The notes under the pieces are model-generated. The model was not told where the DNA came from. It was given only the letters and a program-made list of their open reading frames with translations, and ran no database searches. The translations under genes were made by a program, and so were the position numbers. This document shows positions 42,180 through 47,688 of a stretch of 47,688 nt of DNA, piece after piece; positions within the stretch are counted from its first letter, which is position 1; each line of letters starts with the position of its first letter. The DNA is from Phycisphaerae bacterium (lineage in GTDB: Bacteria > Planctomycetota > Phycisphaerae > UBA1845): assembly GCA_029260035.1 (NCBI GenBank), contig JAJDEA010000128.1, positions 1 through 47,688 on the forward strand. Direction: 5' to 3'.

Positions 42180-44060
42180 CTATTGGAACTTCTTGGCGGT
42201 GTCTTGTCCAGATATTGGCTTGACAGGCGGGTCGCCTGGAGAGGCTGGTTTCGTTGAAGGCTTCGAAGAATCTCTCGTATCCTCTGTCGGCGGCATTGCC
42301 ACACAAATCACAAGCGTGATATAGTCATTCGATGCTTCTTCCGCCAGCCCAATACGCGTATTACCCGGCACGGGCCGTTTGTCGGCGATCACCGATTCCA
42401 TCCGCATATCTTGATCGACAGTCTTGGCGCTTGATCGCTTGAACACCCGTTCCTCGACTTCACGTTGCCGACGTTCGACCAGAGTGAGAGTAGGGTCTGC
42501 TCGCTGGGCCTGCTTCGATTCTTTGGCGGAGGCGTCCACTTTGCCCAAACTCTGAACCGAGTCGCTCGACTCCCGGATTGGCGAATCGTCACTTTGCGCC
42601 AAGGCTGGGCTAAGTTTTGCGGCTGGCACCTTTGTGCCGGGAGTTGTGCTTGGTTCAACTGACATTGGCGCATTGGACGTAACGCGCGGACCAGCGTCTT
42701 TGCGCGTCACCCCTCCCGCCTGCGATTCCGTATCAGCCAGAACCTGCTCCGCCTCTTTTGGCGCTTCCTTCGACGGCACTTGCGATTCCAGCATCCGAGA
42801 TGTCATTCCAATTACGTCCAACAATCCCGCAATCATACCAGTTCCATCATTTTGCCCATCGACGGTACGGCTGTCATCAGCCGTATGGCCGCCTCGATCA
42901 GCGTTTCGATCTTGCAGGTTCTTCGAATCATGTCCCGTCAGCGGCGCCATGGGCGCTTCGCCTTCTTTATCGCCAAGCCGACGCAGGGCATAAGTAACCG
43001 CCGACGTGCCACGAAACACCATCGGGCCATGCTTCAACTTCACATCGCCCGCGTCAAACTCATCCAGAGGAATCGCATCGATGAACTGTCCCAACTTGCG
43101 GGCAGGAATTCTCACAAGGATTTGTTTTTCGTGATCCGCCGAAAAATTGACTCCCTTCTTGCCTTCGTAGAAAAATCCCTGAGCAGCGTCTCTCCGTCGA
43201 ATTGGTTTCGCCTCCGCAAGGTCAGCAATTTTTTGTACGCGAAAGCGGCTCTCGATTTGCCGAGAAATCACCGTATGTCCGGTACTTTTCTTTGCAACAA
43301 GTTGCAGCCGAATCGGCTCATTATCGAATGAATGTCCTAGCAAAGAATCGAACGCAAGTCCCGCATCCAATTTTTGATCCGCGCTCGCCAAAGCCAGCAA
43401 CCTGTCTCGAATTATTGGTTCCTGCAACTTAGATTCCGAACTCGCCATTGAATCGAGATCCGATTTTGACTCAGCCTTGCCAGCGAATCTCGCTCTATCC
43501 GGCGTTCTCTTCGCGGCAGACGCCAAACGCTCTCCCTTTGTAGAAACTCCGGCGTCCTTCTGGGGAGTGGGCAATGCCCTCTTCCGTTTCACCGAACGAA
43601 GGCCAGATGCAGCACGATTGCTCGAATCATTCGCGCGCGGAGCCGAAGCAACTCTTTCAGATCGCATTGGCTGGATGGCGCTATTTTTTTCCCCTGGCGC
43701 GGGCACAATCAAATCCTGCAAGAACCACACACTGGTCACCGCCAAAAACCCAATCACCGCGGCGAGAGAAAGTAATCGGCCAAATCGAAGAATCCTTCTC
43801 GGCTCACGCCTTTCCGAATCGACTGGTCCATCCAATAGCATTTCACGCTCGGCGCCGCGCTGAAACGCTTCCATGATCGATGCTGGCGCAGCCCTTTGCG
43901 GTAAAGCCGACATCGCCTGCGAAGTCTGTTGAAGTTCGGCGCAGAGTTGCCGGGCTGACGCGTCCTCCGCGAGAAGCCGTTCAACCACTGCACGGTCCTT
44001 CTCGCTCAATTCGCCGTCAAGATATGCCGACAAGAGTTCGCTTGTTTCGTCGCGATCCAT
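42180..44060 (-). CDS. Very large anti-sigma-factor-like membrane protein
   Basis: This 626-residue protein begins MDRDETSELLSAYLDGELSE, the classical N-terminal helix set of anti-sigma factors, then LLAEDASARQLCAELQQTSQ. A single membrane segment (LLSLAAVIGFLAVTSVWFL) lies at about residues 104-122. The remaining 500 residues are extracytoplasmic and rich in Ser, Lys, Ala and Asp, with a more ordered middle part (QILVRIPARKLGQFIDAIPL and GPMVFRGTSAVTYALRRLG). That is far longer than typical anti-sigma factors (about 150-300). The open frame runs to 44264 inside the sigma gene, but ATG 44060, 25 bp after the sigma stop, gives the natural start. It probably binds the upstream sigma factor and senses the cell envelope. 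Confidence 0.78.
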   Translation of the reverse strand: MDRDETSELLSAYLDGELSEKDRAVVERLLAEDASARQLCAELQQTSQAMSALPQRAAPASIMEAFQRGAEREMLLDGPVDSERREPRRILRFGRLLSLAAVIGFLAVTSVWFLQDLIVPAPGEKNSAIQPMRSERVASAPRANDSSNRAASGLRSVKRKRALPTPQKDAGVSTKGERLASAAKRTPDRARFAGKAESKSDLDSMASSESKLQEPIIRDRLLALASADQKLDAGLAFDSLLGHSFDNEPIRLQLVAKKSTGHTVISRQIESRFRVQKIADLAEAKPIRRRDAAQGFFYEGKKGVNFSADHEKQILVRIPARKLGQFIDAIPLDEFDAGDVKLKHGPMVFRGTSAVTYALRRLGDKEGEAPMAPLTGHDSKNLQDRNADRGGHTADDSRTVDGQNDGTGMIAGLLDVIGMTSRMLESQVPSKEAPKEAEQVLADTESQAGGVTRKDAGPRVTSNAPMSVEPSTTPGTKVPAAKLSPALAQSDDSPIRESSDSVQSLGKVDASAKESKQAQRADPTLTLVERRQREVEERVFKRSSAKTVDQDMRMESVIADKRPVPGNTRIGLAEEASNDYITLVICVAMPPTEDTRDSSKPSTKPASPGDPPVKPISGQDTAKKFQ

Positions 44061-44085
44061 AAATTCCAAACCAATTCTGAAACAA

Positions 44086-44733
44086 CTACCGTTTTTCCGC
44101 TGCAAGCCAAGGTGTAATCGCCATCCTAAGCGCCATTCGCGCCCGATGGAGCCTGGATTTGACCGTCCCAACGGGTATTTCCAGGATCTCGCCGATCTCC
44201 TGGTAGTCGAAAGACTCGATGTCGCGCAGCACGACGACAGCCCGGTGTTGATCGTCGAGTTCATTCAGCGCGGCCACCAACCTCGGCTGCATACCGGAAC
44301 CGCCTCTTTCCTTCGCATCGTCTGATTCGCCGTTGCTGCGACGATCGGACAAGAGCCTGGCTCCCTGTGACAGCTCGAGCGACTGTGACGTTAAGGAGAC
44401 GCTCGGGTTCTGTCGCTCCCGACGTCTGTGCGATAGTGCAAGATTCATCGCAATCCGGAAAATCCAGGTATAAAATCCCGCCTCTAGCCGGAACCCTGCT
44501 AAACCTTGATATGATTTCAAAAACGCTTCTTGCACAATGTCCTGCGCGTCGTCAGCACTGCCACAAAAACGCCAGATCGCATTGAACAATCGATCCTGGT
44601 ATTTCTTGATCAGCCCTCCAAAGGCGTCGGTATCACCATTTCGAACCTTCTCGATCAGCTCCACGTCCTCGAGCGGGATAGGCCGGGATATTAACTTCGG
44701 CTCTGGCTTCTCCTTACGAATTGGACGTGACAT
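44086..44733 (-). CDS. ECF-type RNA polymerase sigma factor
   Basis: This 215-residue sigma70-family protein has region 2 (DAFGGLIKKYQDRLFNAIW, DDAQDIVQEAFLKSYQGLAG, FYTWIFRIAMNLALSHRRR) and region 4 (LDDQHRAVVVLRDIESFDYQ and EILEIPVGTVKSRLHRARMA). The linker carries a Ser/Arg-rich insert of about 45 residues. The layout resembles RpoE-like ECF factors. It is the first gene of an operon with a large anti-sigma-like protein and a four-TM protein. It is divergent from the ArsR-methyltransferase/ahcY operon across a 238-bp region. Confidence 0.95.
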   Translation of the reverse strand: MSRPIRKEKPEPKLISRPIPLEDVELIEKVRNGDTDAFGGLIKKYQDRLFNAIWRFCGSADDAQDIVQEAFLKSYQGLAGFRLEAGFYTWIFRIAMNLALSHRRRERQNPSVSLTSQSLELSQGARLLSDRRSNGESDDAKERGGSGMQPRLVAALNELDDQHRAVVVLRDIESFDYQEIGEILEIPVGTVKSRLHRARMALRMAITPWLAAEKR

Positions 44734-44935
44734 CAGATATAAAGTTCCCGAAAGCGGGCAAAATGACTGCCAATAAAACGGACTAAACCAGCGACGTTGC
44801 CTAATTTACCGAATCATCCGCCCCGATGAACGGCGCGTCAATGAAGCGCTGGCGGCGCCTCCTCTTCATATACCCCCCTCTTACCATCGAAGTTCCAACC
44901 CGAAATCCATGAAACATGCGGCTTCTCAAGTACGC

Positions 44936-44963
44936 TTGACAACAATCCGAAATAACCTAATAT
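44936..44963 (+). promoter_or_regulatory. Sigma70-type promoter of the ArsR-methyltransferase/ahcY operon
   Basis: TTGACA (44936-44941) and TAATAT (44958-44963) are separated by 16 bp, close to the consensus. Transcription would start around 44970-44972, at or next to the ATG at 44972, so the message may be leaderless. The -10 box overlaps the palindrome at 44960-44971. Confidence 0.7.
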
Positions 44964-44971
44964 CCGGATAT
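44960..44971 (+). promoter_or_regulatory. Operator-like palindrome ATATCCGGATAT
   Basis: A perfect 12-bp palindrome covering most of the -10 box and ending directly before the start codon of the ArsR-type gene. ArsR-family dimers bind such symmetric sites in their own promoters and block RNA polymerase. The position implies autorepression and control of the downstream ahcY. Confidence 0.65.
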
Positions 44972-45970
44972 ATGGATTCTATCGGACGGCATGCTGACAT
45001 GGCCGCAAGCCCAATAATGCCGGAGACTCTGTTTAAGGCACTTGGAGACTCGACGCGCCAGCGCGCTTTGGTAGTTCTCTCCAAACAGGAGCTGAGCGTT
45101 GGCGAGCTGGTTGAGGTGCTCAGTCAGCCCCAATCGACGGTTTCCAGACACCTTCGGATTCTCCGGGAGGCCGGTTTGATTCGAGACCGACGGGAGGGGA
45201 ACATCGTTCACTATGTATCAAGCCGGGTGTCTTCCGACGATAACCAGTTCCCGCTGAAGCAGCAATTGCTCACCTGGGTCGCAGAACAACCTATCCCAAG
45301 AGCGATGGAGTCCAGGCTTGATTCCGTTTTGAAGAGTCGCCGTGATCTGAGCGATCGGTTTTTTACACAAATGGGCGATAAATGGGATCAGCTTCGCCAG
45401 GATAGTTTTGGCGATCGGTTTCATCTTGAAGCATTGCTCTCGCTGCTCGCAAGAAAATGGACCGTAGCGGATATTGGAACAGGGACGGGATACTTGCTCC
45501 CGATTCTCGCCAATCAGTTTGAGCGGGTGATTGCTGTTGATCCGGTTGAAGAAATGCTTGTCGCAGCGCGTGGCCGACTCGATAGAGCGGGAAATACAAA
45601 CGTCGATCTCCGTAGGGGCGACCTATCAGCACTGCCGATAGAGGATGAGTCGGTGGACCTGGCTATTGCAATGCTTGTATTGCACCATGTTCCGGTACCG
45701 GGCGAAGCGCTGGCTGAAATGAATCGAATCCTTAAGCCCGGAGGGACTTTGCTGCTCGTGGAACAAGTGAATCATAACAGTGATTCATTCCGCGAACGGA
45801 TGCAGGATCGCTGGTGGGGTTTCGAGCCTGCTGCTCTCGCAGACCAACTCGCCGGGGCGGGTTTTTGCAACCTTACGTGGAACGTCTTGAATTGTGTAGA
45901 CCTTTCGGCTGATGCGCCGGAGCTTTTTGTTGTGAAGGGTAATAGAGGGACGGCGGAATCGTCATCCTAA
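44972..45970 (+). CDS. ArsR-family regulator fused to a SAM-dependent methyltransferase domain (SahR-like)
   Basis: This 332-residue protein has an N-terminal ArsR winged-helix domain (LFKALGDSTRQRALVVLSKQ, SVGELVEVLSQPQSTVSRHL, then RRREGN-like wing with DRREGNIVHYVSS). A class-I methyltransferase fold follows, with motif I VADIGTGTGYLLPIL and later LAIAMLVLHHVPVPGEALAE and LKPGGTLLLVEQ. The same architecture is known from SahR, which controls the S-adenosylmethionine cycle in Desulfovibrio. Here ahcY follows 45 bp downstream, strongly suggesting that the domain senses SAH or SAM rather than modifying a substrate. ATG 44972 fits the promoter and palindrome just upstream. Starts at 44909 (before the promoter) or 44999 are less likely. 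Confidence 0.87.
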   Translation: MDSIGRHADMAASPIMPETLFKALGDSTRQRALVVLSKQELSVGELVEVLSQPQSTVSRHLRILREAGLIRDRREGNIVHYVSSRVSSDDNQFPLKQQLLTWVAEQPIPRAMESRLDSVLKSRRDLSDRFFTQMGDKWDQLRQDSFGDRFHLEALLSLLARKWTVADIGTGTGYLLPILANQFERVIAVDPVEEMLVAARGRLDRAGNTNVDLRRGDLSALPIEDESVDLAIAMLVLHHVPVPGEALAEMNRILKPGGTLLLVEQVNHNSDSFRERMQDRWWGFEPAALADQLAGAGFCNLTWNVLNCVDLSADAPELFVVKGNRGTAESSS

Positions 45971-46015
45971 AAAAATGTACGAAATCCTAGTGAATTCGGG
46001 AAACAAAGGGAGAGT

Positions 46016-47446
46016 ATGATGACTACAGCGGTGGAAGATTACAGAGTAGCAGACATTGGGCTGGCCGATTTTGGGCGCAAGGAAATCATCCTGGCCGAAC
46101 ACGAGATGCCGGGATTGATGGCATCGCGGAAAGAATACGGCGCCCGTAAGCCACTAGCTGGCTTACGCGTGATGGGTTCTTTGCATATGACGATTCAAAC
46201 AGCTGTGCTGATTGAAACGCTTGTGGACCTTGGCGCAGATGTCCGCTGGTGTAGCTGCAACATCTTTAGCACGCAGGACCATGCTGCGGCGGCCATCGCC
46301 AAAGCCAATGTGCCCGTCTTTGCCTGGAAGGGTGAATCGCTTGAGGAATACTGGTGGTGTACGAATCAGGCGCTTTCTTTTCCAGAGGGGGGGCCGAACC
46401 TGATCGTCGATGATGGTGGTGATGCAACGATGCTCATACACATGGGCTACGAAGCGGAAAATGCGTACGCCAAAGACGGCACACTCCCCGATCCGGATTC
46501 CGCCGACAACGAAGAAATGCAGATCATCCTGAAAGTCATCCGAGAAGAACTTCAAAACGACCCACAGCGATGGCATCGCGTAGCTGATGGAATGATCGGC
46601 GTCAGCGAGGAAACAACAACAGGCGTAATGCGACTTTACGAGCGTCAAAACGCCGGCACGCTCCTTTTTCCTGCAATCAATGTCAACGACAGTGTAACCA
46701 AGAGCAAGTTCGACAATCTCTACGGCTGTAGGCACTCGCTTGTTGATGGAATCATGCGGGCAACGGACGTCATGCTCGCTGGCAAGACCGCCGTCGTTTG
46801 CGGCTTTGGTGACGTAGGCAAAGGCTGCGCTCAGAGCTTACGCTCCCAGGGGTGCCGGGTGATCGTGACCGAGATCGATCCAATCTGCGCCTTGCAGGCT
46901 TGCATGGAGGGCTATGAAGTCATAACACTTGAAGGCGCTGTTGAAGACGCCGACGTTTTCGTCACAACCACCGGAAATCGCGACATCATCATGGCGTCTC
47001 ATATGCAACAGATGAAACACCAAGCTATCGTATGCAACATCGGCCACTTCGATAACGAAATCGACATGGCTGGATTGAAGAACATTCCGGGAATCGTAAA
47101 GGAAAACATCAAGCCTCAGGTCGATAAATGGATCTTCTCCGATGGACGGTGCATACTCGTGCTTGCAGAAGGAAGGCTGGTGAATCTCGGGTGCGCAACG
47201 GGCCATCCAAGTTTTGTAATGAGCAACAGTTTCACCAATCAGGTGATGGCTCAGGTCGAACTGTTTGAAAACAAGAGCAAGTATGAAAACAAGGTATATG
47301 TGCTGCCCAAACACCTCGATGAAAAAGTCGCCCGTTTGCACCTGTCACAGCTTGGTGCCAAGCTCTCGAAATTAACGCCTGAACAAGCGAGCTATATCGG
47401 CGTTAGCGTTGATGGGCCTTACAAGTCAGACCAATACCGATACTAG
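46016..47446 (+). CDS. ahcY: Adenosylhomocysteinase (S-adenosylhomocysteine hydrolase)
   Basis: Cleaves S-adenosylhomocysteine to adenosine and homocysteine, removing the product inhibitor of methyltransferases. The 476-residue protein carries the signature [16 protein letters not shown] and the NAD-binding glycine motif [20 protein letters not shown]. The substrate-site block [19 protein letters not shown] is present, and the conserved C-terminus is [10 protein letters not shown]. The length matches the form with the extra segment of about 40 residues found in many bacteria. GGGAGAG lies upstream of two adjacent ATGs (46016, 46019). The TAG stop at 47444-47446 is shared with the left edge of a MITE-like element, but the protein end is intact. 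Confidence 0.98.
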   Translation: MMTTAVEDYRVADIGLADFGRKEIILAEHEMPGLMASRKEYGARKPLAGLRVMGSLHMTIQTAVLIETLVDLGADVRWCSCNIFSTQDHAAAAIAKANVPVFAWKGESLEEYWWCTNQALSFPEGGPNLIVDDGGDATMLIHMGYEAENAYAKDGTLPDPDSADNEEMQIILKVIREELQNDPQRWHRVADGMIGVSEETTTGVMRLYERQNAGTLLFPAINVNDSVTKSKFDNLYGCRHSLVDGIMRATDVMLAGKTAVVCGFGDVGKGCAQSLRSQGCRVIVTEIDPICALQACMEGYEVITLEGAVEDADVFVTTTGNRDIIMASHMQQMKHQAIVCNIGHFDNEIDMAGLKNIPGIVKENIKPQVDKWIFSDGRCILVLAEGRLVNLGCATGHPSFVMSNSFTNQVMAQVELFENKSKYENKVYVLPKHLDEKVARLHLSQLGAKLSKLTPEQASYIGVSVDGPYKSDQYRY

Positions 47447-47552
47447 TGCTTTGTCACGCCTAAGATTTAGGGTGTGCCACTGCTCTTGAGCAGTGTAGGT
47501 ACCCGATACGGCGTGGACCGAACCCTAAGATTTAAATGTGACAAAGCACTAG
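47443..47552. mobile_element. 110-bp MITE-like palindromic element at the ahcY stop codon
   Basis: CTAGTGCTTTGTCAC (47443-47457) and GTGACAAAGCACTAG (47538-47552) are perfect 15-bp inverted repeats. The similarity continues imperfectly to about 31 bp per arm. The centre has its own perfect hairpin, CACTGCTC-TT-GAGCAGTG (47478-47495). TA dinucleotides flank GTGCTTTGTCAC at both ends, which fits the TA target duplication of IS630/mariner-type elements. No gene is inside. The left TA is part of the ahcY stop codon. Confidence 0.8.
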
Positions 47553-47688
47553 AGCGGTTTCAGTTAAGTCGTAGCGCGTTAGGCGCCTGTTAGGGTTGCG
47601 CTTTGCGTGCGTCTCCCGTAGGTTCTTTCTCAGCCACAGAAGTGGCGGGAAGGAGTCACGGATGGCAACGCCGTATTCGCAGGATCTC
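47553..47688 (+). mobile_element. Left end of an IS630-type insertion sequence (cut by window edge)
   Basis: Immediately after the MITE-like element a terminal-repeat-like sequence begins (AGCGGTTTCAGTTAAGTCG just inside), followed by a leader of about 110 bp and the start of a transposase. The element continues beyond the window, so the right end and target duplication cannot be seen. A TA (47550-47551) lies at the junction with the MITE, as expected for IS630 insertion. Confidence 0.6.
47662..47688 (+). CDS. IS630-family transposase, first nine codons (partial)
   Basis: ATG 47662 begins MATPYSQDL, a start I recognise from IS630-family transposases, in which a helix-turn-helix DNA-binding domain follows. 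AAGGAG lies 7 nt upstream. Only nine codons are within the window, so the assignment depends on this short motif and the mobile-element context. Confidence 0.6.

Noticed and set aside
44061..44264. N-terminal extension of the large anti-sigma-like protein
   Set aside because: It overlaps the sigma gene in another frame, and the natural anti-sigma N-terminus starts at the ATG at 44060.
45971..46015. SAH riboswitch before ahcY
   Set aside because: Only 45 bp separate ahcY from the upstream gene and no paired structure is visible; control more likely lies in the ArsR-type promoter.

Overview
The window looks like a chromosomal segment of a planctomycete (Planctomycetota, possibly a Phycisphaerae-like lineage). 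This is an inference from gene content, not from a marker gene. The clues are large secreted Asp/Cys-rich proteins with dockerin-like and thrombospondin-type-3 repeats, a cohesin/dockerin/vWA protein, two CRTAC1-type (FG-GAP/VCBS + ASPIC/UnbV) proteins, ECF sigma/anti-sigma pairs, a TMTC-like TPR membrane protein, and the start of an IS630 transposase (MATPYSQDL). No rRNA, tRNA or CRISPR array was seen.

Layout. 1-9086 (minus strand): a Tad/Flp tight-adherence pilus locus read right to left as flp, flp, prepilin peptidase, tadE, cpaB, cpaC, cpaE, cpaF and tadB (cut by the left edge). The promoter-proximal flp at 8907-9086 (59 aa) and the edge-truncated tadB are easily missed. A strong terminator lies after the second flp. 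9284-12148 (minus): ECF sigma factor, anti-sigma-like membrane protein and exported PDZ protein, ended by a strong terminator. 12400-18747 (minus): dnaE and a TMTC-like TPR protein. 19023-23969 (plus): a DinB-like protein, an MCE-like protein overlapping a fused ATPase-permease of Mla type, and an HD-GYP protein. 24105-29765: a TPR protein and a CRTAC1 protein (minus, overlapping by 4 bp) divergent from a second, larger CRTAC1 protein (plus). 30273-35998 (plus): two large secreted Ca-binding/dockerin proteins. 36223-40906 (plus): guaB, a lipoprotein, a zinc-ribbon membrane protein and guaA. 40954-44733 (minus): a Nudix-like gene, then an ECF sigma factor, a very large anti-sigma-like protein and a four-TM protein. 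44936-47446 (plus): an ArsR-methyltransferase regulator (SahR-like) with ahcY. 47443-47688: a 110-bp MITE-like palindrome inserted in the ahcY stop codon, abutting the start of an IS630-type element.

How the genes work together. The Tad genes form one export and pilus machine: pilin, maturation peptidase, secretin, ATPase, localisation ATPase and inner-membrane platform. The MCE protein and ATPase-permease probably form one lipid-type transporter. guaB and guaA are the two committed steps to GMP. The ArsR-methyltransferase protein and ahcY probably form an S-adenosylhomocysteine-responsive operon. Each sigma factor is followed by its presumed anti-sigma factor and an envelope protein. The most distinctive points are the fused Mla-type transporter, the ArsR-methyltransferase/ahcY operon whose operator-like palindrome touches a probably leaderless start codon, and the nested mobile elements at the ahcY stop codon.
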